Assembly: GCA_964540965.1 (NCBI GenBank)
Contig: CAZIOT010000022.1
Location: 1 to 49,332, forward strand
DNA from: JADYZU01 sp964540965
Lineage (GTDB): Bacteria; Pseudomonadota; Alphaproteobacteria; Rhodobacterales; Rhodobacteraceae
Length of the DNA: 49,332 nucleotides
Reading direction: 5' to 3'
Each line of letters opens with the position of its first letter. Position 1 is the first letter of the stretch. A model generated the notes under the pieces. It had not been told where the DNA came from. It was given only the letters and a program-made list of their open reading frames with translations, and ran no database searches. The position numbers and the translations under genes are program-made. Positions 38,946-47,589 of the stretch are shown one piece after another.

Positions 38946-41900
38946 ATGCCCGAACAGCCTGCCGCCCCGCTTGCCGACCTGCGCGCGCGCATTGACGCCG
39001 CCAACCTTGCCGCCGAAGCCCCCCTGCTGGACCGGCTGCGTGGCGACGCCTCGCTGACCCCCGCCGACCGCGCCGCCATCGCCGCCCGCGGCGCGGACCT
39101 GGTCCGCGCCATCCGCGCCGAAAGCAACCCCGGCCTGATGGAGGTGTTCCTCGCCGAATACGGCCTCTCCACCGCCGAGGGCATCGCCCTGATGTGCCTG
39201 GCCGAGGCGCTGCTGCGCGTCCCCGATGCCGACACCATCGACGCGCTGATCGAGGACAAGATCACCCCCGCCGACTGGGGGCGCCATCTGGGGCAATCCG
39301 CGTCCAGCCTTGTCAATGCCTCGACCTGGGCGCTGCTTCTGACCGGCAAGGTGCTGGACGACGAAGGCTCCGGTCTTGGCGGCGTGCTGCGCGGCGCCAT
39401 CCGCCGGCTGGGCGAGCCGGTGATCCGCCGCGCGGTCAGCCGCGCCATGCGCGAGATGGGCCGGCAATTCGTGCTGGGCGAAACCATCGGCGACGCGATG
39501 ACCCGCGCCGACATCGAACAGAAGCAGGGGTTCACCTACAGCTACGACATGCTGGGCGAGGCGGCCCGGACCGAGACCGACGCCCGCAACTATCACCTGT
39601 CCTATTCGCGGGCGATTTCCGCCATTGCCACCGATTGCACCAAAGGCTCGGTGGGGATGAACCCCGGCATCTCGGTCAAGCTGTCGGCGCTGCATCCGCG
39701 CTACGAGGTGGCACAGAAGGACAGGGTCATGGCCGAACTGGTGCCGCGCGTGCTGTCGCTCGCGCTGCTCGCCAAATCGGCCAACATGGGGTTCAACATC
39801 GACGCCGAAGAGGCCGACCGCCTGTCGCTGTCGCTGGACGTCATTCAGGCGGTGCTGGCCGATCCGGGCCTGCGTGGATGGGACGGGTTCGGCGTGGTGG
39901 TGCAGGGCTATGGCAAGCGGTGCGGGCCGGTGATCGACTGGCTGCACGCCCTGGCCGAACGGCTGGACCGCCGCATCATGGTGCGGCTGGTCAAGGGCGC
40001 CTACTGGGATGCCGAGATCAAGCGCGCGCAGGTCGAGGGGCTGGCCGATTTCCCGGTGTTCACCGCCAAACAGGCGACCGACATCTCCTACATCGCCAAC
40101 GCCCGCAAGCTGTTGGGCATGACCGGCCGCATCTATCCGCAATTCGCCGGGCACAACGCGCATACGGTTGCGGCGGTGCTGTTCATGGCGCAGGCCATGG
40201 GTGTCGCCCCCGAAGCTTACGAATTCCAGCGGCTTCACGGCATGGGCGAGGTCCTGCACCGGCTGGTGCTCAGGGCCGAGGGCACGCGCTGCCGCATCTA
40301 TGCCCCGGTCGGCGCGCACGAGGATCTGCTGGCCTATCTGGTCCGCCGCCTGCTGGAAAACGGTGCCAATTCCTCTTTCGTCCACCAGATCGTCGACAAG
40401 GAGGTGCCGCCCGAGGTGGTGGCCGCCGATCCGTTCGGCCCGATCACCGCCACCCTGCCGATCAAGACCCCCGCCGGGCTGTTTCCCGGCCGGCAGAACT
40501 CGCAGGGATTCGACCTGACCGATGCGCCGACACTTGCCGCGCTGGACGCCGCCCGCGCGCCGTTCGCGGCGCAGGTCTGGGCGGCGGGCCCGCTCCTCGC
40601 CGTCGAGGCGCCGGCGGGACCGCGGACCGAGGTCCGCAATCCCGCCGACGGCAGCCTGACCGGCCATGTGGCCGGATCGGCTGCCGCGGTGCCGGCGGCC
40701 TTTGGCGCGGCAGCGCCATGGGCCGCCGCGGCCGCCGAGCGTGCCGCGATCCTGAACCGCGCCGCCGACCTCTACGAGGCGAACGCCGGCGAGATCTTCG
40801 CCCTGCTCGCCCGCGAGGCCGGCAAGACCCTGCCCGATGCCGTGGCCGAACTGCGCGAGGCGGTGGATTTCCTGCGCTACTACGCCGGGCAGGCCGACGG
40901 CGGCGCCCCGCGCGGCATTTGGGCGGCGATTTCGCCGTGGAACTTTCCGCTGGCCATCTTCACCGGCCAGATCGCCGCGGCGCTGGCCGCCGGCAATGCC
41001 GTGCTGGCGAAACCGGCGCCGCAGACGCCGCTGATCGCCTTCCGCGCCGTGGAATGGCTGCATGAGGCCGGGGTGCCGCGGGCGGCGCTGCAACTTCTTC
41101 CCGGCGGCGCCGAAACCGGCGCGGCGCTGACCGCGCTGCCGCTGGACGGTGTGGTCTTCACCGGTTCGACCGCGACGGCGCAAAAGATCCGCGCCGCCCT
41201 TGCCGAACATGCCGCCCCGGGCACGCCGCTGATTGCCGAAACCGGCGGCATCAACGCCATGATCGTCGATTCCACCGCCCTGCCCGAGGCGGCGGTGCGC
41301 GACATCGTCAATTCCGCCTTCCGGTCGGCCGGGCAGCGCTGTTCCGCCCTGCGCTGCCTCTATGTGCAAGAGGATGTGGCGCCCAAGGTTCTGACCATGC
41401 TCAAGGGCGCCATGGCCGAACTGCGGCTGGGCGATCCGTGGCAGCTGTCCACCGATGTCGGCCCGGTGATCGACGCCGCGGCACGGGGCGGCATCGCCGC
41501 CCATGTCGAAGAGGCCCGCGCCGCGGGCCGCGTGCTCGCCGAACTGCCGGCGCCCGCGACCGGCACCTTCACCGCCCCCGTGGTGATCGCCGTCAAGGAC
41601 ATCGCCGCCATCGAACGCGAGGTCTTCGGCCCGGTCCTGCATGTCGCCACCTTCCGCGCCGAGGATCTGCCGGCGGTGGTCGATGCGGTGAACGCCACCG
41701 GCTATGGCCTGACCTTCGGCCTGCACACGCGGATCGACGACCGGGTGCAGATGGTCGTGGACCGCATCCATGCCGGCAATGTCTATGTCAACCGCAACCA
41801 GATCGGCGCCGTGGTCGGCTCGCAGCCCTTCGGCGGCGAGGGATTGTCGGGCACCGGGCCCAAGGCCGGCGGACCCGAATATGTCGCGCGCTTCCGCCGG

Positions 41901-42383
41901 CCCGAACCGGCCGGGGCGGCGGGCGGCTGGGCGGCGGCGGCGGATATGCCGGCCTTGGCCGGCCTTCTCGCCGCCGCGGTGGCGCCGGCGCCGGCGGCGC
42001 CGCGCGACATGCCCGGCCCGACCGGCGAATCGAACCGGCTGGCGCAGGTGGCGCGGCCGCCGCTCCTGTGCCTTGGCCCGGGGGCCGAGGCGGCGGCCGA
42101 GCAGGCCGCGGCAGTTCGCCGCCTTGGCGGCGTGGCGGTGGTGCCCTCGGGCCTCGTGCCGGCGGCGGCGCTGGAAACGCTGGCGCCGCTTGGCGGCGCG
42201 ATCTGGTGGGGCGACACGACCGCCGCCCGCGGATACGAGGCCGCGCTGGCCCGCCGCCCCGGCCCGATCCTGCCGCTGATCGTCACCGCCCCCGATGCCG
42301 GCCATGCGACGCTGGAACGCCACACCTGCATCGACACCACCGCCGCAGGCGGCAATGCCGCCCTTCTGGCCGGCAAGGGATAA
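38946..42383 (+). CDS. putA: Bifunctional proline dehydrogenase / delta-1-pyrroline-5-carboxylate dehydrogenase
   Basis: 1145 residues. Converts proline to glutamate in two channelled steps. The FAD-binding proline dehydrogenase barrel (GFTYSYDMLGEAARTETDARNY, GMNPGISVKLSALHPRYE, GVVVQGYGKRCGP, IMVRLVKGAYWDAEIKRAQ, AGHNAHTVAAV) is followed by the aldehyde dehydrogenase half (WAAISPWNFPLAIFTGQIA, VVFTGSTATAQKI, PLIAETGGINAMIVD with the general-base Glu, SAGQRCSALRC with the catalytic Cys, GSQPFGGEGLSGTGPKAGGP). There is no N-terminal ribbon-helix-helix, so it is not self-regulating. An Ala-rich C-terminal region of about 140 residues is the oligomerisation/lid domain. Divergent PutR is the presumed regulator. 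Confidence 0.96.
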   Translation: MPEQPAAPLADLRARIDAANLAAEAPLLDRLRGDASLTPADRAAIAARGADLVRAIRAESNPGLMEVFLAEYGLSTAEGIALMCLAEALLRVPDADTIDALIEDKITPADWGRHLGQSASSLVNASTWALLLTGKVLDDEGSGLGGVLRGAIRRLGEPVIRRAVSRAMREMGRQFVLGETIGDAMTRADIEQKQGFTYSYDMLGEAARTETDARNYHLSYSRAISAIATDCTKGSVGMNPGISVKLSALHPRYEVAQKDRVMAELVPRVLSLALLAKSANMGFNIDAEEADRLSLSLDVIQAVLADPGLRGWDGFGVVVQGYGKRCGPVIDWLHALAERLDRRIMVRLVKGAYWDAEIKRAQVEGLADFPVFTAKQATDISYIANARKLLGMTGRIYPQFAGHNAHTVAAVLFMAQAMGVAPEAYEFQRLHGMGEVLHRLVLRAEGTRCRIYAPVGAHEDLLAYLVRRLLENGANSSFVHQIVDKEVPPEVVAADPFGPITATLPIKTPAGLFPGRQNSQGFDLTDAPTLAALDAARAPFAAQVWAAGPLLAVEAPAGPRTEVRNPADGSLTGHVAGSAAAVPAAFGAAAPWAAAAAERAAILNRAADLYEANAGEIFALLAREAGKTLPDAVAELREAVDFLRYYAGQADGGAPRGIWAAISPWNFPLAIFTGQIAAALAAGNAVLAKPAPQTPLIAFRAVEWLHEAGVPRAALQLLPGGAETGAALTALPLDGVVFTGSTATAQKIRAALAEHAAPGTPLIAETGGINAMIVDSTALPEAAVRDIVNSAFRSAGQRCSALRCLYVQEDVAPKVLTMLKGAMAELRLGDPWQLSTDVGPVIDAAARGGIAAHVEEARAAGRVLAELPAPATGTFTAPVVIAVKDIAAIEREVFGPVLHVATFRAEDLPAVVDAVNATGYGLTFGLHTRIDDRVQMVVDRIHAGNVYVNRNQIGAVVGSQPFGGEGLSGTGPKAGGPEYVARFRRPEPAGAAGGWAAAADMPALAGLLAAAVAPAPAAPRDMPGPTGESNRLAQVARPPLLCLGPGAEAAAEQAAAVRRLGGVAVVPSGLVPAAALETLAPLGGAIWWGDTTAARGYEAALARRPGPILPLIVTAPDAGHATLERHTCIDTTAAGGNAALLAGKG

Positions 42384-42445
42384 GCCCCGCCGTCGGCGGC
42401 GCGGCGGGCATTGACCGCCGCGCCGCCATCGCCGACGGTCAGCCC

Positions 42446-43186
42446 ATGTTCCCGTTCCGCGACCACAATCCGACGCGGCGCCTGCCGCTTGTCACCCTCG
42501 GCCTGATCGTCCTCAACGTGGCGCTGCATATCCATGCCGGCGCCGCCCATCCCACGCCCCTTGCCACCTGGGGCTATTACGAGGACTGGGCGTTGCTGCC
42601 GTGGCGGGTCTCGCATGGCGAAGCGCTGGCCGGCCTAGTGACCTACCAGTTCCTCCATGCCGATTACTGGCATCTCGGCGCCAACATGCTGATCCTGTGG
42701 ATCTACGGCGACAACCTGGAAGAGGCGCTGGGCCGCCTCGGGTTCCTCATGTTCTATCTGGCCGGCGGGGTTCTGGCCGGTCTCGCGCAATGGGCGGTGG
42801 CGCCCTGGTCGCTGGAACCGGTGCTGGGCGCCTCTGGCGCGATTGCCGCGGTGATGGGCGGCTATCTGCTGCTTTGGCCCAGGGCGCGGATCGATGTCCT
42901 GATCTTTCTCATCGTCTATGCCCGCGTCGTCACCGTCAGCGTCTGGATCATCATGGCGCTGTGGCTGGTCGTGCAGGTGCTGGGCGGGCTGGGGCTGGAC
43001 GCGGCGGGTGCGAATGTCGCCTATGCCGCGCATCTGGGCGGCTTTGCCGCCGGGCTGGCCCTGGCGCTGCCCCTGTGGATCAGGCGCGGCGGGACGGCGG
43101 GCTGGCAGGAAAGCCAGGGCCATCCGCCGCATCCGCCCAGTTTCAGCCGCCGCCCCGCCCGCAACGGCGGCAGCCCATGGGGTTGA
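42446..43186 (+). CDS. Rhomboid family intramembrane serine protease
   Basis: 246 residues. Six to seven membrane helices (for example LPLVTLGLIVLNVALHI; LGFLMFYLAGGVLAGLAQ; VLIFLIVYARVVTVSVWIIM). The conserved HLGANMLILWIYGDN (His and Asn of the loop), EPVLGASGAIAAVMGGYLLL with catalytic Ser130, and VAYAAHLGGFAAG with His196 form the Ser-His dyad. It cleaves membrane proteins in or near the membrane; substrates are not predictable. A Pro/Arg-rich cytoplasmic tail follows. Starts 62 bases after putA. Confidence 0.94.
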   Translation: MFPFRDHNPTRRLPLVTLGLIVLNVALHIHAGAAHPTPLATWGYYEDWALLPWRVSHGEALAGLVTYQFLHADYWHLGANMLILWIYGDNLEEALGRLGFLMFYLAGGVLAGLAQWAVAPWSLEPVLGASGAIAAVMGGYLLLWPRARIDVLIFLIVYARVVTVSVWIIMALWLVVQVLGGLGLDAAGANVAYAAHLGGFAAGLALALPLWIRRGGTAGWQESQGHPPHPPSFSRRPARNGGSPWG

Positions 43187-43192
43187 CCGACC

Positions 43193-44008
43193 TCAGCCCG
43201 CGATCTGCGTGCCGCGTTCCGGCCGCGCACGGATGATCCTGGCGAATTTCTCGAAGATGTCGGCATTGGCGGCGATCACCTCGCCATCCTCGAGCGGGTT
43301 GCGCCCCAGCAGGATCGGCCCGACGAAACCGCCGGCCTCGGTCACGATCACGGTGCCGGCGGCGATGTCCCAGGCATGGATCTCGCGTTCCCAATAGCCC
43401 TCATACCGCCCCGCCGCGACATAGGCGAGGTCGAGCGCCGCCGAGCCGAACCGCCGCACGCCGGCGCATTCCGGCATCAGCCGGGCCAGATCCTGCAGCG
43501 TCGCCGGCAGGGTGCGCTTGCCGGCAAAGGGCACGCCGGTGGCAAAGATCGATTCGATCAGCCGCGTGCGGCCCGAGACGCGGAGGCGGGTGCCGTTGAC
43601 CCAGGCGCCCTCGCCCTTTTCGGCGTGGAACATCTCGTCCTTGACCGGATCGTAGATCACCCCCGCCGTGACCACGCCCTTGTGTTCAAGGGCGATCGAC
43701 ACCGCCCAATGCGGCAGGCCGTGCAGGAAATTGGTGGTGCCGTCGAGCGGATCGACGATCCAGCGCCGCGTCGGATCCTCGCCCTCGACCAGACCGCCCT
43801 CCTCGCCAAGGAATCCGTAGGACGGCCGCGCCTCTTTCAGCCCGTCGCGGATCGTCTCTTCGGCCTTGCGATCGGCGCGGCTGACGAAATCGCCCGGCCC
43901 CTTGGTCGAGACCTGCAATTGCTCGACTTCGGTGAAATCCTTGAGCAACTGCTTCCCCGCCTTGCGGGCAACCTTCATCATGACGTTGAGATTGGCGCTG
44001 AAGGCCAT
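43193..44008 (-). CDS. Inositol monophosphatase family protein
   Basis: 271 residues from ATG 44008; a GTG 9 bases upstream is possible. Mg2+-dependent phosphatase fold: SRADRKAEETIRDGLKEARPSYGFLGEEGG (metal ligand Glu), IVDPLDGTTNFLHGLPHWAVSI (DPLDGT metal site), and the C-terminal WEREIHAWDIAAGTVIVTEAGGFV (WD-AAG motif). SuhB-like. Substrate may be inositol-1-phosphate or another sugar phosphate. Convergent with the rhomboid gene (6 bp apart). Confidence 0.95.
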   Translation of the reverse strand: MAFSANLNVMMKVARKAGKQLLKDFTEVEQLQVSTKGPGDFVSRADRKAEETIRDGLKEARPSYGFLGEEGGLVEGEDPTRRWIVDPLDGTTNFLHGLPHWAVSIALEHKGVVTAGVIYDPVKDEMFHAEKGEGAWVNGTRLRVSGRTRLIESIFATGVPFAGKRTLPATLQDLARLMPECAGVRRFGSAALDLAYVAAGRYEGYWEREIHAWDIAAGTVIVTEAGGFVGPILLGRNPLEDGEVIAANADIFEKFARIIRARPERGTQIAG

Positions 44009-44088
44009 GGCGGGCACCTTGAAAGAGCGGGATCAGGCGCCGCGTATAGGCCCGCCCGCGAGGCCGGGCAAGCAGAATGCGGGCCGGT

Positions 44089-45525
44089 TCAGTCACAGGT
44101 CACAAGCCGGGTGATCGCCTCGGCCCGTTCAGCCAGCGTCTCGGGCGCCATGGGCACGCCGTCTGCCGTGATCGGCGGCACGCCGTTGCCGGTCAGGAAA
44201 AACTGCGCCATCTCGCCCCGGATGGCAAAGTTGATGTTCTGGGGAATGTCGCCGGTCAGATCCTGCACGGCGCCGGCATCCAGTTTTGACACCACGACGC
44301 CGACCACAGTGCCCTGCGCCGACAGGACGGGGCCACCCGAGTTGCCGGGCTGCACCGGCGCCGAAATCTGCATGCGGGTCATGTCACCGCCCAGACCGCG
44401 CTCTGCCGTGACCGAGCCGCGGGTGACGTTCAGATCCTCAAGCAGGCCCTGCAGCGGATAGCCGGATACAAGGATATCGGCATTCAACCGGGCGGGAGCG
44501 GACGCAAACACGGCGAATTCGGGCGGGACGATGCCGGTCGACAAGAGCGCGAGGTCAAAGGTCTCGTCCTCGGCCAGCACGCTTGCATCGTGCCCGTCGA
44601 CTTGTACCCGGGCGCAGCCTTCGACGACATGGCGGTTGGTCAGCACATGCCCTGCGGCCGAGACGAAGAACCCGGTGCCGGTGGCGGCGGGGCCGTCAGG
44701 CGGCGGCGCGGACGGCGTCGTGCCGCTAGCGGCAAGGCTGTCAGCGCCGCCGGGTTGCGCCGCAATTACCGCGCGCAGGCTGGCGATGCCACGATCCAGC
44801 GTTCCGCCGGCCGGCACCAGGATCGGCACCGCGCGACCGCGGGCGATGCTGCCGGCCACGGCATCCAGATAGGCCCCATCGCCGGGGCCGACCGACAGCA
44901 TGATCGTGGACCAGATCCCGCCGGTGAATTCGGAGCGGGTGTAAAGGGTCACGCCGGCCCGGTCGGTGGCAGAGGTGACATAGCGGTCATTGCGGCGGAC
45001 CGTATAGGGGGCAGCGCCGCCGGCCTGCGCGGCGGTAAAGTCGTGCAGGCGCAGCATCTGGCGCGCATCGCCGATGGTCAGCGAATAGGCCAGGCTTGAC
45101 GACAGATGTTCAAAGTTCACGAAGTCGCGCGACGGGCTGCCGTCAGTCATGCTCCACCGCGGCACAAGAAGCGACAGATCCAGTACCTCGAACCACACCT
45201 GCGCCCAGCCGTCGCGGTCAAATCGTTCCTGCGTATCGAGGGCCAGAACCACCGCCAGCCAGTTTTCCGGAGCGCCGGTCACGCCGTTGTGGCGTGCATA
45301 GGCGTCCAGCGCCTGCTGGCTGCGAGCGCCCCAGTCGCCATCGAGAAGCCCGTTGTATTCGCCGGCCAGCGCCAGACCCGCCTGCAGAAAGCGCCGTTCG
45401 TCCCACGACAGGCGCGTGGCATCGAACCGTTGGTAAAGCTCCCAGGATTCGAACGCCGCGACCTTTGCCGGGGCGACACACACCCAGGTCGCAAGAACGA
45501 CAAGCAGGCAACGGATGCAGGCCAT
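44089..45525 (-). CDS. Secreted trypsin-like serine protease with peptidoglycan-binding-like N-domain
   Basis: 478 residues from ATG 45525 (AGGAGG upstream). Signal peptide CIRCLLVVLATWVCVAPAKVAA; an N-terminal helical region (RRFLQAGLALAGEYNGLL, DGDWGARSQQALDAYARHNG) resembling a peptidoglycan-binding module; a roughly 150-residue middle domain of unknown type; then a trypsin/DegP-like protease: ATGTGFFVSAAGHVLTNRHVVEGC (His), DETFDLALL (Asp), QISAPVQPGNSGGPVLSAQGTVVG (Ser). No PDZ domain. It is probably periplasmic. Substrate unknown. Confidence 0.9.
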   Translation of the reverse strand: MACIRCLLVVLATWVCVAPAKVAAFESWELYQRFDATRLSWDERRFLQAGLALAGEYNGLLDGDWGARSQQALDAYARHNGVTGAPENWLAVVLALDTQERFDRDGWAQVWFEVLDLSLLVPRWSMTDGSPSRDFVNFEHLSSSLAYSLTIGDARQMLRLHDFTAAQAGGAAPYTVRRNDRYVTSATDRAGVTLYTRSEFTGGIWSTIMLSVGPGDGAYLDAVAGSIARGRAVPILVPAGGTLDRGIASLRAVIAAQPGGADSLAASGTTPSAPPPDGPAATGTGFFVSAAGHVLTNRHVVEGCARVQVDGHDASVLAEDETFDLALLSTGIVPPEFAVFASAPARLNADILVSGYPLQGLLEDLNVTRGSVTAERGLGGDMTRMQISAPVQPGNSGGPVLSAQGTVVGVVVSKLDAGAVQDLTGDIPQNINFAIRGEMAQFFLTGNGVPPITADGVPMAPETLAERAEAITRLVTCD

Positions 45526-45665
45526 GGCGGCACCTCCTGCTTCGCAGCATATCATGGCAGCGGGCGGCCTGATGACGTTTTCAGGGCGGAACCGGCGTGA
45601 TTTCGGGGCGGCGTGCCGTGGGTTTTCCCGCCCCCGGTCGCGCGGGCGAAACCCGCGACCGGCCC

Positions 45666-46571
45666 CTACCCCCGCTGCAGCTTTACCGCCTCTTGCCGGG
45701 CGAGGCGGATGAGATGGGCCATGAAGGGCTTGGTCGTGTCCTCTGACCGGGTGGCCGCATAGAGCCTTCGGGTGATGCCCCTGCCCGTCAGCGGCCGGGT
45801 GACGTAATCGGAATTGAAGCGCACCTGCCGCACCACCCAGTCGGGCAGCACCGCGACGCCGCGGTTCGACGCCACCAGGAGCAGGATCATCGCCGTCAGT
45901 TCGACCTGCCGCACCGCCGCCGGTTCCACCTTGGCCGGCGTCAGAAGCTGCGAGAATATGTCAAGCCGCGCCCGATCGACAGGATAGGTGATAAGGGTCT
46001 GGCCGCGGAAATCCTCGGCCTCGATCGTCTCTTTCGCCGCCAGCGGGTTCTGGGCCGAGGCGACGAACACCGCGTCATAGTCGAACAGCGGGGTGAAATC
46101 GGTGTCGGGCAGCGCCTCGGGGTCGGAGGAGACGACCAGATCGACCTCTTCCCGCCTGAGCGCCGGCATCGCGTCAAAGGCCAGGCCGGGGCGGATGTCG
46201 ATATCGACCTCGGGCCAGGCCTTGCGAAAGGATTCGAGCACCGGGAACAGCCATTCGAAACAGGCATGGCATTCGATGGCGATATGCAGGCGCCCGGCCT
46301 TGCCGGCGATCAGCCCGGCGAATTCCTCTTCCAACGCGGCGACGCGGGGCAGGATTTCCTCGGCCGCGGCCAGAAGTTTCAGCCCGGCGGGCGACAGGCG
46401 CAGGGGTTTCGCGCGGCGCACGAACAGCTCGACCCCGGCCTGTTCCTCGATTCCCTTGATCTGATGGGACAGCGCCGACTGGGTCATGTTCAGCACGTTC
46501 GCCGCGCGGGCAAGGCCCCCGGTGTCGTGGATCGCCTTGATCGTCCGCAGATGGCGGAACTCGATATACAT
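45666..46571 (-). CDS. metR: LysR-family regulator, MetR type
   Basis: 301 residues from ATG 46571. HTH: YIEFRHLRTIKAIHDTGGLARAANVLNMTQSALSHQIKGIEEQAG, then LFVRRAKPLRLSPAG; effector domain with AFDAMPALRREEVDLVVSSDPE and VASNRGVAVLPDWVVRQ. Sequence style and divergence from metF identify MetR, the homocysteine-responsive activator of methionine genes. Two TGAA-N5-CTCA sites lie in the shared promoter region; the first overlaps its own start codon. Confidence 0.9.
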   Translation of the reverse strand: MYIEFRHLRTIKAIHDTGGLARAANVLNMTQSALSHQIKGIEEQAGVELFVRRAKPLRLSPAGLKLLAAAEEILPRVAALEEEFAGLIAGKAGRLHIAIECHACFEWLFPVLESFRKAWPEVDIDIRPGLAFDAMPALRREEVDLVVSSDPEALPDTDFTPLFDYDAVFVASAQNPLAAKETIEAEDFRGQTLITYPVDRARLDIFSQLLTPAKVEPAAVRQVELTAMILLLVASNRGVAVLPDWVVRQVRFNSDYVTRPLTGRGITRRLYAATRSEDTTKPFMAHLIRLARQEAVKLQRG

Positions 46572-46614
46572 GAACAAACCTCAAGATCGTCGTGACGATT
46601 ATGAATTTGTCTCA
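46571..46614. promoter_or_regulatory. metR-metF intergenic region with MetR-like boxes
   Basis: TGAA-CAAAC-CTCA (46571-46583) and TGAA-TTTGT-CTCA (46602-46614), each one mismatch from TGAA-N5-TTCA, 31 bp apart (three helical turns). Between them is ATCGTC-GT-GACGAT (46586-46599), another inverted repeat. The first box overlaps the metR start codon, suggesting autoregulation. Confidence 0.55.
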
Positions 46615-46658
46615 CGCCGCACTGCATGAAACAAGGGGCCGTCAATGAAAGGTCCGCC

Positions 46659-47525
46659 ATGCCCAGCCCCACGCTCAGCTTCGAGTTTTTCCCGCCCAAG
46701 AACCTCGAAGGGTCGTTCCGGCTGTGGGATTGCGTCAATACCTTCGGCCCGCTGGAACCCGAATTCGTTTCCGTCACCTATGGCGCCGGTGGCACCACGC
46801 GGCAGCTGACGCACGAGGCGGTGGCGACGATCCACAAGACCAGCGGGCTGCGCGTCGCGGCGCATCTGACCTGCGTTTCGGCCAGCCGCGAGGAAACCCT
46901 TGCCATCGCCGACAGCTATGCCGCCGCCGGCGTCACCGACATCGTGGCGCTGCGTGGCGACCCGCCCAAGGGCTCGGGCGGCTTCACCCCGCATCCCGAG
47001 GGCTTCTCCGGCTCGGTCGACTTGATCGAGGCGCTGGCCGCCACCGGCCGCTTCACCATCCGCGTCGGTGCCTATCCGGAAAAGCACCCCGAGGCGACGG
47101 ACCAGCAGGCCGACATCGACCATCTCAAGCGCAAGATCGACGCCGGCGCCAGCGCCGCCATCACCCAGTTCTTCTTTCAGGCCGAGACCTTTTTCCGCTT
47201 CCGCGATGCCTGCGTGAAGGCCGGGATCAATGCGCCGATCCTGCCCGGCATCCTGCCGGTGGAAAACTGGAACGGCGCCCGCAAATTCGCCGCCGCCTGT
47301 GGCGCACATGTGCCGCCGACGCTGGCGCAGGCGTTCGACAATGCCGCGGCGACAGGGACGAGCGAATTGCTTGCCACCGCGGTCGCCACCCAGCTGTGCG
47401 ACAACCTGCTGCAGGGCGGCGTGGACCACCTGCATTTCTACACGCTGAACCGGCCCGAACTGACCCGCGACATCTGCCATGCGCTGGGCATCACGCCGCG
47501 CGCGCGTCTGCAACAGGTCGCCTGA
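46659..47525 (+). CDS. metF: Methylenetetrahydrofolate reductase
   Basis: 288 residues. FAD barrel reducing methylene-THF to 5-methyl-THF for methionine synthesis. Markers: LSFEFFPPKNLEGSFRLWD (start of the barrel, with the proton-donor Glu), FVSVTYGAGGTTR, AHLTCVSASREET, IVALRGDPPKG, IRVGAYPEKHPEATDQQADIDHLKRKIDAGASAAITQFFF, LPGILPV, GGVDHLHFYTLNR. ATG 46659 has AAAGG upstream. A strong terminator follows. Confidence 0.97.
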   Translation: MPSPTLSFEFFPPKNLEGSFRLWDCVNTFGPLEPEFVSVTYGAGGTTRQLTHEAVATIHKTSGLRVAAHLTCVSASREETLAIADSYAAAGVTDIVALRGDPPKGSGGFTPHPEGFSGSVDLIEALAATGRFTIRVGAYPEKHPEATDQQADIDHLKRKIDAGASAAITQFFFQAETFFRFRDACVKAGINAPILPGILPVENWNGARKFAAACGAHVPPTLAQAFDNAAATGTSELLATAVATQLCDNLLQGGVDHLHFYTLNRPELTRDICHALGITPRARLQQVA

Positions 47526-47543
47526 GGTTTCCCCACCTGTGAC

Positions 47544-47578
47544 CCCCGGATGGCGCCCTGCCATCCGGGGCATTTTTT
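47544..47578 (+). terminator. Intrinsic terminator of metF
   Basis: Stem CCCCGGATGGC / GCCATCCGGGG (47544-47554 with 47560-47570), loop GCCCT, then CATTTTTT. Textbook intrinsic terminator. Confidence 0.92.
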
Positions 47579-47589
47579 CAGGTCACAGG

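Noticed and set aside
38652..42323. Very long open frame opposite putA (over 1200 codons)
   Set aside because: Antisense to a convincing putA. The translation is Gly/Arg/His-rich with no family motif; G+C-rich codon bias keeps the complementary frame open.
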